Notes: a model not told the origin generated them from the sequence alone. A stretch of DNA of 64,000 nt from Kaistia sp. 32K (GCF_016629525.1 NZ_AP024269.1:4613501-4677500); one strand, 5' to 3'. Positions 1-11,060 are shown, numbered from the stretch's first letter. Made by a program: numbers and translations.

Positions 1-279
1 GCCGGAACCTGGCGGCTGCTCGGCCAAAAGGCCGCCCCGGTACTCAGAAACCTGTAGGCGCAGCCAGCATCATCGATTACCATTGCGACAGTTGAGCCAC
101 GCTGACTTTCCGAATTGAATGGGAGGGTCTCTTGCGGGGTAAGATCGGGATGCCCATATCGCATGAGCACCCGAGGGCTTGTCGACCGGCGGAGCCGAAG
201 CGGTTCTGACGCCGGACGACGGAAACGGGGGTTTCGCGGCACAGAGTCCGCGGATTTATTGGTTCGGAGAGGGAGTTCG
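1..279. other. Leader/intergenic region before the Bax inhibitor gene
   Basis: No credible gene is seen here. A short hairpin with 5-bp arms and an AAAA loop lies at 21-34, possibly the end of an upstream transcript outside the window. A purine-rich ribosome binding site (GGAGAGGGAG, about 266-275) precedes the ATG at 280. The short open frames in this stretch lack coding character. Confidence 0.5.
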
Positions 280-1056
280 ATGGCAGATTTCGACAATCGC
301 GTCTCACCGTTTGGCGCAGCGCGTGCCGAAACCGGTGTTGTCGACCAGGGCCTGCGCAGCCACATGCTGCAGGTTTACAACTACATGGCCATCGGCCTGA
401 TGATCACCGGCGCCGCGGCGCTGGGGATGTTCAAGCTGGCCGTCACGAGTGATCCGTCGCAGGCCGTGGGCCAGATGGCGAACGGCCTGATGCTCACCAG
501 CATCGGCGCCGCCATCTATTCCGGCCCGCTGATGTGGATCCTCGTCTTCGCGCCCGTCGCGCTCGTGTTCTTCCTGTCGTTCAGCATCCAACGGATGCAG
601 ACCTCGACGGCACAGCTCGTGTTCTGGGGCTATGCGGCGCTGATGGGCGTCTCGCTGTCCTCGATCTTCGCCGTCTACACGGCGCAGTCGATCACGCAGG
701 TGTTCTTCATCACCGCCGCCACCTTCGGCGCGATGAGCCTCTACGGCTACACGACGAAGCGCGACCTGACCGGCATGGGCTCGTTCCTGTTCATGGGCCT
801 GATCGGCATCATCATCGCTTCGATCGTCAACATCTTCGTTGGCTCGTCGGCGATGGGCTTCGCGATCTCGGTCCTCGGCGTGCTGATCTTCACGGGCCTC
901 ACCGCCTATGACACGCAGAAGATCAAGGAAATGTACTATGTCGGCGATGACGGTACCGTCGCCGGCCGGAAGGCGATCATGGGCGCGCTGACGCTCTACC
1001 TCGACTTCATCAACCTGTTCCTGATGCTGCTGCGCCTGTTCGGCGACCGTCGCTAA
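280..1056 (+). CDS. Bax inhibitor-1/YccA family inner membrane protein
   Basis: A 258-residue integral membrane protein of the BI-1/YccA/TMBIM family. A soluble N-terminus of about 30 residues is followed by about seven hydrophobic segments, and the C-terminal part has the family's conserved AYDTQ and LYLDFINLF-type sequence. The reading frame is open further upstream, but the ATG at 280 is chosen because GGAGAGGGAG precedes it and the protein then begins like its homologues. Family members are proposed pH-gated calcium-leak channels or, like YccA, modulators of the FtsH protease; the exact role here is not shown by the sequence. The gene is monocistronic, with a strong terminator immediately downstream. 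Confidence 0.93.
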   Translation: MADFDNRVSPFGAARAETGVVDQGLRSHMLQVYNYMAIGLMITGAAALGMFKLAVTSDPSQAVGQMANGLMLTSIGAAIYSGPLMWILVFAPVALVFFLSFSIQRMQTSTAQLVFWGYAALMGVSLSSIFAVYTAQSITQVFFITAATFGAMSLYGYTTKRDLTGMGSFLFMGLIGIIIASIVNIFVGSSAMGFAISVLGVLIFTGLTAYDTQKIKEMYYVGDDGTVAGRKAIMGALTLYLDFINLFLMLLRLFGDRR

Positions 1057-1080
1057 GACGGGCATCCACACGGAAACGAA

Positions 1081-1109
1081 GGGCGCGGCCGAGGCCGCGC
1101 CCTTTTTTT
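1081..1109 (+). terminator. Rho-independent terminator of the BI-1 gene
   Basis: A perfect 10-bp GC stem (GGGCGCGGCC / GGCCGCGCCC) is followed by seven T residues. It begins 24 nt after the stop codon of the BI-1 gene. Confidence 0.93.
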
Positions 1110-1150
1110 GTCGCCCACCCTTTTGTCGACTGGTCCCGACGAGACTGCCG

Positions 1151-1693
1151 ATGCCCCCTGCCGCCGACGACCTCCGGATCCGCCCCGTCGCTGCCGACGA
1201 TCTCGCCGCCATCACGGCGATCTATCGCCACGCGGTCCTCCACGGCACCGCCAGCTTCGAGATCGAGCCGCCGTCGGAAGCGGAAATGCGCCGCCGGTAC
1301 GATGCGCTGCTTCAGGGCGGCCATCCCTACCTGGTCGCGACAACAGGCGACGAACTGCTCGGCTATGCCTATGCCGGCCCCTATCGCCCCCGCGCCGCCT
1401 ACCGCTCGACCGTCGAGGATTCGATCTATCTAGCCCCCGGCGCGCAGGGACGCGGCCTCGGCCGCCGCCTGCTGCAGGCGCTGATCGAGGCGGCGACGGA
1501 GGCCGGCTTTCGCCAGATGATCGGCGTCATCGGCGATTCCCAGCATCAGGCATCGATCCGGCTGCACGCCTCGCTCGGCTTCCGCCCGGTCGGCATTTTC
1601 GAGAAGGTCGGCTGGAAGCACGGTCGCTGGATCGACAGCGTGCTGATGCAGCGCCCGCTCGGCGACGGCATGAGCACGCCGCCCAGCCTCTAA
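1151..1693 (+). CDS. GNAT N-acetyltransferase, phosphinothricin/methionine-sulfone acetyltransferase type
   Basis: A 180-residue GNAT enzyme that transfers acetyl from acetyl-CoA to a small amine. The acetyl-CoA-binding motif A (QGRGLG) is at about residues 99-104. The N-terminal IRP...DL..I..IY...V..G..SFE pattern and the C-terminal SxxLHxSLGF, VGWKxGRW and D..LMQ.PL segments are those of the Pat/Bar/YncA (MnaT) subgroup, which acetylates phosphinothricin or methionine sulfone/sulfoximine. The natural substrate cannot be decided from sequence. It stands alone, 42 nt after the BI-1 terminator, with no partner gene. Confidence 0.88.
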   Translation: MPPAADDLRIRPVAADDLAAITAIYRHAVLHGTASFEIEPPSEAEMRRRYDALLQGGHPYLVATTGDELLGYAYAGPYRPRAAYRSTVEDSIYLAPGAQGRGLGRRLLQALIEAATEAGFRQMIGVIGDSQHQASIRLHASLGFRPVGIFEKVGWKHGRWIDSVLMQRPLGDGMSTPPSL

Positions 1694-1815
1694 TGGACAC
1701 CTGCCACGTGTTGGTGCTTGGCGAGGTATCGCGCATTAGGCGCCAAGCATCCCCTTCTAGTGACTCCAACCTTCAGATATAGCGAAAGCACTGTCAGGTT
1801 GAGAGGGAAGGTACC

Positions 1816-2160
1816 GTGAAGCGGCTAGCCACTGCGCTGGGGATTCTATTGGCGGCAGCCAGCAACGCCCAAGCATTCTGCTCCGAGCCATACGGTCGTT
1901 TTTCCGCTCCGAATGCACCAGGCAGCTTCGACCGTCCCGATGTGCCGTACTGTCTCTCCAGCTATAAGTGGTCGGGGAAGCATGAGTGCGATAGCTGGGA
2001 AATCGACAGCTACAAGCGCGAGGTCGAGGAATACATCGAAAAGCTAAACTCGTTTGTCAACGAGGCCAATGAGCTATCGCAGCAGGCCAGCCGGTTCGCG
2101 CGAGAGGCATACGACTATGCGAGATGCGAAGCCGACGAGACCTCTAGCCAGCACCAATAG
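1816..2160 (+). CDS. Small secreted coiled-coil protein, unknown function
   Basis: I do not recognise a family. The 114-residue product starts with a clear Sec signal peptide (MKRLATALGILLAAASNAQA, likely cleavage after residue 20). The mature part has four cysteines in CSEP, YCLS, HECD and RCEA contexts and a long acidic/basic helical stretch (about residues 62-106) likely to form a coiled coil. GC content and codon use are clearly lower than in the neighbours (many AT-ending codons), suggesting recent acquisition. A ribosome binding site (GAGAGGGAAGG) lies about 10 nt upstream of the ATG. Probably periplasmic. Confidence 0.7.
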   Translation: MKRLATALGILLAAASNAQAFCSEPYGRFSAPNAPGSFDRPDVPYCLSSYKWSGKHECDSWEIDSYKREVEEYIEKLNSFVNEANELSQQASRFAREAYDYARCEADETSSQHQ

Positions 2161-2174
2161 GCTCGCTAGGTGCC

Positions 2175-2600
2175 TCAGCCGTGCACGAGCTTCAGCTTGC
2201 CGTCGAGCACCGCCATCACCTGGCGCAGGTCGTGGCCGCGCTTCATCACATAGCCGCCCGCCGCCACCACCGAATAGGCGCCCTGGCGGTTGCGCAGCTC
2301 CGGATCCTTGACGACGCGGAAGAGCGGAATCTCGGAGGAGCGGCGGAAGATGGAAAACACCGCCTTGTCGCGCAGATGGTCGATCGCATAGTCGCGCCAC
2401 TCGCCGGCGGCCACCATGCGCCCGTACACGCGGAGGATTTCGTTCAGTTCCAGTCGGTTGAAGGCTACGAGGGAGACGGGCTTGGCCGTTTCCGGTGGGG
2501 TAAGCGCCAGAAGCGTGGCGCCGCCACCGGACGCCGCCTTGTCTTCGCCATCGCTCACGGGCGCCTCCCGTTGCCAGTTGCACCGTCGTCGAAACGTCAT
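2175..2600 (-). CDS. DUF2794 domain-containing protein
   Basis: A 141-residue conserved alphaproteobacterial protein of the DUF2794 family. The core VSLVAFNRLELNEIL..YGRMVA.GEWRDYAIDHL.DKAVFSIFRR, then P.FRV.K.P and the C-terminal GHDL.QV..VL.GKL.LV, matches that family. No biochemical function is established. The frame extends to 2693, but the ATG at 2600 has a good ribosome binding site (GGAG 5-8 nt upstream), so the shorter form is annotated. It is transcribed away from htpG, and its 3' end converges on the small secreted protein gene 14 nt away. Confidence 0.85.
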   Translation of the reverse strand: MTFRRRCNWQREAPVSDGEDKAASGGGATLLALTPPETAKPVSLVAFNRLELNEILRVYGRMVAAGEWRDYAIDHLRDKAVFSIFRRSSEIPLFRVVKDPELRNRQGAYSVVAAGGYVMKRGHDLRQVMAVLDGKLKLVHG

Positions 2601-2906
2601 GATCGCTCCGTTCCCTTGCTGTGGCAAGCGCACATCAGGGAGGCGATCCCTAGGTTTCGCGCGGTATAATTGCGTGCCGTTCCGGCACCTCACGAATCCG
2701 TGAAGTACCTTTCGAAAAATTCACTATTCCGCCCTTTTTCGGCCCGCCACCGGCCGCAAAGGACTGGCAAAAACTTACCATTGCTTCGAACGGTCCGGCT
2801 TGGCCCAGACTTCGGAATTTCTCAGCCCCCCAGCCCCCCGGGGTTCTTGGTTGAGCCGGACCACCTTCGACAGCGTGATTTGCATTCCCCTCCCAAAAAG
2901 CCCCTG

Positions 2907-2933
2907 AGGCCGGCATCCCTGCCCGGCCTTTTT
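2907..2933 (+). terminator. Orphan rho-independent terminator (candidate sRNA end)
   Basis: A 7-bp GC stem (AGGCCGG at 2907-2913 / CCGGCCT at 2923-2929) is followed by a T-run at 2929-2933. Nothing on the plus strand upstream codes for protein back to the small secreted protein gene ending at 2160, so the hairpin may end an unannotated small RNA in 2700-2933 or act as an attenuator in an htpG leader. Confidence 0.55.
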
Positions 2934-2988
2934 CTTTGTCCGCATTTCTTGGCCCGCCGCTCAGCCGAGGGCGATGACTCGCGTCTGC

Positions 2989-3019
2989 CTTGAATCTCGG
3001 GCGCCAACCGGCGATATCA
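2989..3019 (+). promoter_or_regulatory. Candidate heat-shock (RpoH) promoter of htpG
   Basis: CTTGAA at 2989-2994 matches the -35 element of RpoH-dependent promoters. The possible -10 region (CGATATCA, 3012-3019) fits only weakly. Position, about 80-110 nt upstream of htpG, and the gene's identity support heat-shock control; the assignment is an inference. Confidence 0.3.
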
Positions 3020-3099
3020 CCCCCGCCCCAATGTCCGGGGTTGCCAATCACCCTCCCCGGCCCCGCCGGCCGGGACGATACGTTGCCGGAGTGAAAAGC

Positions 3100-5004
3100 G
3101 TGTCCGAACAGAAGCCCGCCGCCGAGACCCGCTCGTTCGAAGCGGAAGTCTCGCGCCTGCTGCACATGATGGTGCATTCCGTCTATTCCAACCGCGACGT
3201 CTTCCTTCGCGAACTCGTCTCCAACGCCGCCGACGCCTGCGAGAAGCTGCGCACGCTGGCGCTGGCCGAGCCGGCGCTGATCGAGGGCGGCGACGCGTTC
3301 CAGATCGTCATCGAGGCCGACAAGGACGCGCCGAGCCTCGCCATCGCCGACAACGGCGTCGGCATGGACCGGCAGGAGCTGATCGACAATCTCGGCACCA
3401 TCGCCCAGTCGGGCACCCGCGCCTTCCTGGAGCAGGCCGGCGACGGCGCCAAGGGCTCGGCGCTGATCGGCCAATTCGGCGTCGGTTTCTATTCCGCCTT
3501 CATGGTCGCCGACAGCGTCACCGTGACGTCGCGCAAGGCGGGCACGGACGAAGCCTGGCGCTGGCACTCCGACGGCAAGGGCGCCTACGAGATCGAGCCG
3601 GTCGACTTGGCCGAGGCGCCGGCGCGCGGCACCCGCATCGTGCTGCATTTGAACCCCGACAATGCGAGCTATGCCGAGACGGAGACGATCGAGCGCATCG
3701 TCACCGCCTACTCCGCCCATGTCCCCGTTCCGATCGTCCTGAAACTCGCCGACGGCACCGAGGAGCAGCTCGCCGACGGCAGCGCGCTCTGGCGGAAGTC
3801 GAAATCCGCGGTGACCGAGGAAGAGTACAAGGAGTTCTACGGCCATGTCGGCGGCCGCTTCGACGAGCCCGCCGTGACGATCCACTACCGCGCCGAGGGG
3901 CGGACCGAATATTCGGTGCTGCTGTTCGTGCCGTCGTCGCGGCCGTTCGACCTGTTCGAGCCGGACCGGCGCGGCAAGGTGAAGCTCTATGTCCGCCGCG
4001 TCTTCATCACCGACGAGGCCGAGATCCTGCCGCCCTGGCTGCGCTTCGTGCGCGGCGTCATCGATTCCGAGGACCTGCCGCTCAACCTCTCGCGCGAGAT
4101 GCTGCAGAAGAACCCGGTGATCGAGGCGATCGGGAAGGGCGTCACCAACCGCGTCCTCACCGATCTCGACAAGCTCGCCAACGACGACCCGGCCGCCTTC
4201 GCAAAAGTCTGGGAGGCGTTCGGCGCGGTGCTCAAGGAGGGCCTCTACGAGGCGCCCGACCGGCGCGACGCGCTGTTCAAGCTCGCCCGCTTCAAGACGA
4301 CGACGGGCGGCGACAGCTGGCGCAGCCTCGCCGACATCGTCGCCGGCTTCCGCCCGAACCAGACGTCGATCTACTACGCGCTCGGCGACGACGCGGCGAC
4401 GATCGCCGCCAGCCCGCATCTCGAAGGCTATGCCAAGCGCGGCATCGAGGTGCTGGTTCTCGCCGATGCGGTCGACGCCTTCTGGGTGCGCACGGCGCTC
4501 GGCTTCGACGGCAAGCCGTTCCAGTCGGTGACGCAGGGCACCTCCAGCCTCGACCTGATCCCGGTGCTGGAAGCCGAGGCGGCAAAGGACGCCGCCAGCG
4601 GCGAAAAGCCGGCCTCGGAAGCAGCCCTCGCCGCGCTGACGCAGCGGCTGAAGCAGGCGCTTGGCGACAAGGTCGTCGAGGTACGCGGATCGAACCGGCT
4701 GGCGACGAGCCCCGCCTGCCTGGTGTCGCCGGAGTTCGGTCCCGACCGCCAGCTCGAGAAGATCCTGGCGAGCCGCGACGGCGCCGGTGGACGCTCCGCC
4801 TCCATCCTGGAGCTCAACCCCTCGCATCCGCTGATCGCCGGCCTCGCGGCCCAGGCGGCCGCCGGAGGGGCCGCGGAGAAGAAGGTCGACGAGGCGGCGG
4901 CGCTGATCTACGGCCTCGCCCGCATCCTCGACGGCGAGGCGCCGGACGAGCCGGCCGCCTTCGCCAAGGCCCTGGCGGGCCTCATGGAGAAGAATCTGGG
5001 CTGA
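3100..5004 (+). CDS. htpG: Molecular chaperone HtpG (Hsp90)
   Basis: A bacterial Hsp90 of 634 residues, the usual length. It is an ATP-dependent cytosolic chaperone acting late in client folding. The N-terminal GHKL ATPase domain shows RELVSNAADA (about 37-46, with the catalytic Glu), DNGVGM (84-89), GTIAQSGT, and the lid/glycine motif IGQFGVGFYSAFMVAD. The middle domain contains the LPLNLSREMLQ segment, and the C-terminal dimerisation domain is complete. The frame is open upstream, but the GTG at 3100 is chosen because GGAG sits 8 nt upstream and the protein then aligns with family N-termini. The gene stands alone, as expected for a heat-shock gene. Confidence 0.96.
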   Translation: MSEQKPAAETRSFEAEVSRLLHMMVHSVYSNRDVFLRELVSNAADACEKLRTLALAEPALIEGGDAFQIVIEADKDAPSLAIADNGVGMDRQELIDNLGTIAQSGTRAFLEQAGDGAKGSALIGQFGVGFYSAFMVADSVTVTSRKAGTDEAWRWHSDGKGAYEIEPVDLAEAPARGTRIVLHLNPDNASYAETETIERIVTAYSAHVPVPIVLKLADGTEEQLADGSALWRKSKSAVTEEEYKEFYGHVGGRFDEPAVTIHYRAEGRTEYSVLLFVPSSRPFDLFEPDRRGKVKLYVRRVFITDEAEILPPWLRFVRGVIDSEDLPLNLSREMLQKNPVIEAIGKGVTNRVLTDLDKLANDDPAAFAKVWEAFGAVLKEGLYEAPDRRDALFKLARFKTTTGGDSWRSLADIVAGFRPNQTSIYYALGDDAATIAASPHLEGYAKRGIEVLVLADAVDAFWVRTALGFDGKPFQSVTQGTSSLDLIPVLEAEAAKDAASGEKPASEAALAALTQRLKQALGDKVVEVRGSNRLATSPACLVSPEFGPDRQLEKILASRDGAGGRSASILELNPSHPLIAGLAAQAAAGGAAEKKVDEAAALIYGLARILDGEAPDEPAAFAKALAGLMEKNLG

Positions 5005-5037
5005 ATGCCTGGCCCATAGCGGCCGGCTCAGACAAAC

Positions 5038-5167
5038 CCCTCACCCGACCCTCTCCCGCCCGCGGGAGAGGGCTTTTGGCCGGCGCCCTGCATCGATCTC
5101 GAAGCCGGGACGGCAAGCGCAGGCGATCCCCCTCGCCCGCTCGCGGGAGAGGGTTGGGGTGAGGGTC
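5038..5167. repeat. Dispersed palindromic repeat, CCCTCTCCCGC...GCGGGAGAGGG type
   Basis: Two copies of a hairpin formed by CCCTC..CCCGC and GCGGGAGAGGG arms (5051-5070 and about 5130-5152) lie within a larger inverted arrangement: CCTCACCC at the left end mirrors GGGTGAGG at the right. This is a typical non-coding intergenic repeat of Hyphomicrobiales genomes, and the RNA would fold strongly from either strand. Confidence 0.7.
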
Positions 5168-5213
5168 GTTTTGGGGTCTGGCCCGTAGTTCAACGCAAGC
5201 CGCGTTGTGCCCG

Positions 5214-5453
5214 AACCTCTCCCTCAGGAGACCTTCGCGCAACACCATTTTCATCGCGCTGATCGGATCTTGCCACCCTCCGCCGTCATCCCGGCGTAGG
5301 CCGGGATCCAGACACTCCGGCCTGTGGCCGATAGGCTGATCCAAGCTTTCCTGGCCAGTGTTCATGGGCCCCGGCCTCCGCCGGGGCGACGGTGCCCTGC
5401 CCATCGGCCGTGGGTTGCACGGCGACCATTTGGTGCTGTGCAAAGGTCTCCTC
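5214..5453. repeat. Dispersed intergenic repeat, CGTCATCCCGGC...GGGCCCCGGCCTCC type (copy 1)
   Basis: The segment runs from AACCTCTCCCTCAGGAGACC through CGCCGTCATCCCGGCG and GTGTTCATGGGCCCCGGCC to GACGGTGCCCTGCCCAT. The same mosaic, in the same order and orientation, recurs at 58462-58746 with about 80 percent identity by eye. It contains nested inverted repeats (CCGGCGTAGGCCGG, CCCCGGCCTCCGCCGGGG). Confidence 0.8.
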
Positions 5454-5563
5454 AGGGAGAGGTAAGGGGGCAACGCGGCTCGAGCGAGGAAATCGGACTC
5501 GCGTGTTGAATTGCGGGCCAGACACCTAGGATCAGACGCTGAGGACGCTCCGAAGCAGCGCAC

Positions 5564-6340
5564 TCACCATTCCGCGCCCTTTTCGATGAAGGCGGCGCCG
5601 AGCATCTCGCCCGGCTCGCCATCCACGGTCTCCGCCTGCAGCAGGATGGCGCAGCCGTCGGCCTCGGCCTGATTGTATTCGCTCATCGGCAGGTCGACCT
5701 TGGTCGGATCGCCGCGCCACATGGCGATCGGCCGGAGCTTGGTGACGACGTTGTAGTAGCTGAGCGTGCGGTCCTGGTTCTCGCCCTTGCGGATCGGCAC
5801 GTCGACATGGCGCTTGTAGAGCGCCAGCCAGATCGTCCCCTTGCGCGATTTCGGCGCCGTCGGGTCGCCATTGCTGCCGATGGAAACCTGGAAGGAGTCG
5901 CCGGTGGTGCTGATCCCGATCGGCACGCTGAGCGGCTGCTCGGCCTTGAGCGCGGCCTCGATCGCCGTGCGATCGCTGCCGACGACATGGGTGCGGCCGT
6001 TGACGATCAGCTGCGGCGTATAGATCTGCCGGTCGCCGCGCGCATTGGCATAGGCCTTCTGCCGCTGCGTGAATTCCTTGCGCGCCAGCGTGTCCTTCCA
6101 GCCGAGATAGTCCCAGTAGTCGACCGGCAGCGACAGCGCCACGATGTCCGGACGCTTGGCAAAGTCCTCCAATACCTCATCGGCCGGCGGACAGGATGCA
6201 CATCCCTGGCTGGTGAAGAGTTCGAGGACAGCTGTCACCGGATGCGTCGGAACCGGGACTGAGTCGGCCGAGGCCGAAAGGGCTGTCAGGATGCACACGC
6301 CGATCGCCAGGGCGACCCAGCCGGATTTTCGAACAAACAT
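5564..6340 (-). CDS. DUF1223 thioredoxin-fold secreted protein
   Basis: A 258-residue protein of the DUF1223 family. An N-terminal signal peptide or membrane anchor (about residues 1-26, ending SASA) precedes a thioredoxin-like fold whose redox motif CASC lies at residues 47-50 in the family context ELFTSQGCASCPPAD. Further family motifs include VDYWDYLGWKD, QIYTPQ and an IVNG segment. It probably acts in the periplasm as a thiol-disulfide protein; no substrate is known. The upstream-extended frame was rejected because only the ATG at 6340 gives a signal peptide at the N-terminus. It is transcribed in the same direction as acnA but separated from it by the acnA terminator. Confidence 0.9.
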   Translation of the reverse strand: MFVRKSGWVALAIGVCILTALSASADSVPVPTHPVTAVLELFTSQGCASCPPADEVLEDFAKRPDIVALSLPVDYWDYLGWKDTLARKEFTQRQKAYANARGDRQIYTPQLIVNGRTHVVGSDRTAIEAALKAEQPLSVPIGISTTGDSFQVSIGSNGDPTAPKSRKGTIWLALYKRHVDVPIRKGENQDRTLSYYNVVTKLRPIAMWRGDPTKVDLPMSEYNQAEADGCAILLQAETVDGEPGEMLGAAFIEKGAEW

Positions 6341-6485
6341 GCCTTGCAACTTGTCCTGATCATCGCAGCGCCCGCCACTCGCGGCGCGTGTCGACGCAAA
6401 CCTTAAATCCCAACCCCGTCCCAAGCCATTCAAATCGGGGTGACCTTCCGTGAGAACGGTGCCGTTCCCGCCCGGTGCACACAAC

Positions 6486-6524
6486 AAAAAGCCGCGCCGC
6501 TGCTTCGATAAGCAGCGGCGCGGC
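6486..6524 (-). terminator. Rho-independent terminator of acnA
   Basis: A 15-bp perfect stem (6491-6505 / 6510-6524, GCCGCGCCGCTGCTT and its complement) has a 4-nt loop. On the minus strand it is followed by a T-run (AAAAA at 6486-6490 on the plus strand). It lies 39 nt beyond the acnA stop. Confidence 0.95.
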
Positions 6525-6562
6525 CGATCACGAAAAAACGATCCAGGGGTGCCTGAAATCGC

Positions 6563-9253
<2,691 letters not shown>

Positions 9254-9547
9254 GGTACGGTTCGTCCTCGTTTCAGTCGCGGAAACGCATGGCCGAAGTC
9301 GATGCACGAAGCGTGCCCGACGCGGTCAGGCGCACCCAAGGTGGCGGCGGAGTTTGGCTCGGCACGCGGTCCATCCCTGGGGTGGTGACGCAGGTCTTGG
9401 CCGCGGCGCGTCCGGCGCGCCGGGTTGCAGGCCTTATAATGAATTTCGTAAGGAGAAGCCAGATCAACGAAAGTCGCCGCGCTTGGAATCTTTCAAAGCT
9501 GCTCAACTGCAACCAAACCCGACGTCACCTCCGGGCCGGGGCCGCGC
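9254..9547. promoter_or_regulatory. Divergent acnA / ccmA promoter region
   Basis: This 294-nt spacer lies between two divergently transcribed genes. A perfect TATAAT hexamer lies at 9435-9440 (plus strand) and is part of a TTATAA palindrome usable from either strand, but I see no good -35 at 16-18 bp in either direction. No coding sequence is supported. Confidence 0.35.
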
Positions 9548-10168
9548 ATGAATCCTGCGTCGCGCCAGCTGTCGGCGACCGAAATTGCCGTAAGTCGCGG
9601 TGGCCGCAGCATTTTCGCAAATTTGTCCTTCGCCGTGGGACAGAGCGAGCTGCTGGCGGTGACCGGCGCCAACGGGGCGGGCAAATCGACGCTGCTGCGC
9701 ACCATCGCCGGCCTCCTGCCGCTCGAGGCCGGATCGCTGCGCTTCGATGACGGTTCGGAAGGCGACCTTCCGCTGCAGGAGAGCGTGCATTATTTCGGCC
9801 ATCTCGACGGCCTGAAGCCGTCGCTCTCGGTGCGCGACAACCTGGCGCTGTGGACCCGAATCGCCGGCCGGCCCGGGCTGCCGCTGATCGAGGCGCTGGA
9901 AGAGGTCGAGCTCGACCATCTCGACGACCTGCCGGCCGGCTATCTCTCCGCCGGCCAGCGCCGGCGCGCCAGCCTGGCGCGGCTCCTCGTCGTCGAGCGG
10001 CCGATCTGGCTGCTGGACGAGCCGACCTCGGCGCTCGACGCCCGCTCGGAGGAGACGTTTGGCGCGCTGCTCGCCGCGCATCTCGGCGCGGGTGGCCTGG
10101 CGATCGCCGCGACGCACCGCCCCCTCCCCGTCGCCGCCACGGCGACGCTCAGGCTCGGTGCGGCATGA
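9548..10168 (+). CDS. ccmA: Cytochrome c biogenesis heme exporter ATPase CcmA
   Basis: A 206-residue ABC ATPase of the CcmABCD complex, which loads heme onto CcmE (releasing holo-CcmE) during type I cytochrome c maturation. Walker A GANGAGKST is at residues 40-48, the signature is LSAGQRRR, Walker B runs into LLDEPTSALD, and the H-loop is AATHR; all catalytic motifs are intact. Its stop overlaps the ccmB start (ATGA at 10165-10168), indicating translational coupling. The usual next genes, ccmC, ccmD and ccmG, are not here but about 49 kb away on the opposite strand. Confidence 0.95.
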   Translation: MNPASRQLSATEIAVSRGGRSIFANLSFAVGQSELLAVTGANGAGKSTLLRTIAGLLPLEAGSLRFDDGSEGDLPLQESVHYFGHLDGLKPSLSVRDNLALWTRIAGRPGLPLIEALEEVELDHLDDLPAGYLSAGQRRRASLARLLVVERPIWLLDEPTSALDARSEETFGALLAAHLGAGGLAIAATHRPLPVAATATLRLGAA

Positions 10169-10836
10169 CGAACTTCTTCCTCGCGCTGATCGGACGGACG
10201 GTGCGGCTGTCGCTCGGCGCCGGCGGCGGCGCCTTCGTCGGGCTGATCTTCTTCCTGTCGGTCGTGGCGGTCGTGCCGTTCGGCGTCGGCCCGGACATGA
10301 AGCTGCTCGCCCGCATCGGCCCGGCCATGCTCTGGATCGCGGCGCTGCTCGCCACCCTGCTCGGCCTCGACCGCCTGTTCCAGGACGACCGCGACGACGG
10401 CAGCCTCGACCAGCTCGTTCTCTCCGGCCTGCCGCTGGAGCTCGTGGTGCTGGCGAAATCGATCGGCCACTGGCTGGCGACAGGCCTGCCGCTGGTGCTC
10501 GGCGCGCCGGTGTTCGGGCTGATCCTCGGCCTCGACGCCACCGCGATCGGCCTCGTCACGCTGACGCTGCTGATCGGCACGCCGGCGCTGATCTTCATCG
10601 GCGCGATCGGCGCGGCGCTGATCACCGCGCTCCGCCGCGGCGGCCTTCTGGTCGCGATCCTGGTGCTGCCGTTCACCATTCCCGTGCTGATCTTCGGCGT
10701 CAGCACGATCTCGGCGGTGACGACGACGGGCCTGCCCGTGCTGCCGCCAATGTTGATTCTCACGGCACTGACGCTGGCCAGCGCCGTGATCGGCCCCGTC
10801 GCCGGCGCCGCGGCCCTGCGTGCGGGGATGGAGTAA
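10165..10836 (+). CDS. ccmB: Heme exporter membrane protein CcmB
   Basis: A 223-residue inner-membrane protein with about six transmembrane helices, the permease partner of CcmA. Family sequence includes the N-terminal F..LI.RTVRL segment, GxxxLFFxLVxxxxPFGVGPD-like sequence, LDRLFQDDRDDGSLDQL and the GxxLPLVLxxP region. The ATG overlaps the ccmA stop by 4 nt. No further ccm gene follows: after the stop comes a dispersed repeat and then the convergent purH gene. Confidence 0.95.
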   Translation: MTNFFLALIGRTVRLSLGAGGGAFVGLIFFLSVVAVVPFGVGPDMKLLARIGPAMLWIAALLATLLGLDRLFQDDRDDGSLDQLVLSGLPLELVVLAKSIGHWLATGLPLVLGAPVFGLILGLDATAIGLVTLTLLIGTPALIFIGAIGAALITALRRGGLLVAILVLPFTIPVLIFGVSTISAVTTTGLPVLPPMLILTALTLASAVIGPVAGAAALRAGME

Positions 10837-10867
10837 GGGACTTTCGGGCCCGGTTTTCAGATTCTCC

Positions 10868-11011
10868 GCCATCATCCTGAGGTGCTTCGCGTGAGCGAAG
10901 CCTCGAAGGAGGGTCCAGCGGAACACCCGATCCTGCGGCCGACGATCCCATCAAGGGCATTCCCTGGCCCCTCCTTCGAGGCCCGGCTTTGCCGGGCACC
11001 TCAGGATGATG
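10868..11011. repeat. Dispersed repeat, CATCATCCTGAGG...CCTCAGGATGATGG type
   Basis: A long imperfect inverted repeat: CATCATCCTGAGGTGC at the left and GCACCTCAGGATGATGG at the right, with internal CCTCGAAGGAGGG / CCCCTCCTTCGAGG arms. The right arm recurs at 52241-52404. It lies at the inferred left breakpoint of the ccm rearrangement, between ccmB and the purH terminator. Confidence 0.8.
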
Positions 11012-11060
11012 GTCGAGTTTGAGAAATGCCATCTGGCAACCGGACACGATCACCGATCGA

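Larger units (their letters stand above)
2601..3099. other. Intergenic region between the DUF2794 gene and htpG
   Basis: This 500-nt gap separates two divergent genes and should hold both promoters. It contains an orphan plus-strand terminator (2907-2933) with no plus-strand gene before it, and a CTTGAA hexamer at 2989-2994 fitting a heat-shock sigma factor -35 element for htpG. The short open frames here (for example 2670-2993) have no recognisable domain and poor coding character. Confidence 0.5.
5005..5563. other. Repeat-filled intergenic region after htpG
   Basis: Two convergent genes are separated by 559 nt made almost entirely of dispersed palindromic repeats, listed separately. Open frames across it encode low-complexity peptides of the PSPRRRPGPMNT type, the familiar spurious translation of this repeat; no gene is called. 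Confidence 0.7.

Noticed and set aside
4982-5563. 193-codon minus-strand open frame containing PSPRRRPGPMNT
   Set aside because: This is the translation of the dispersed intergenic repeat; similar frames occur at the other copy near 58.5 kb.
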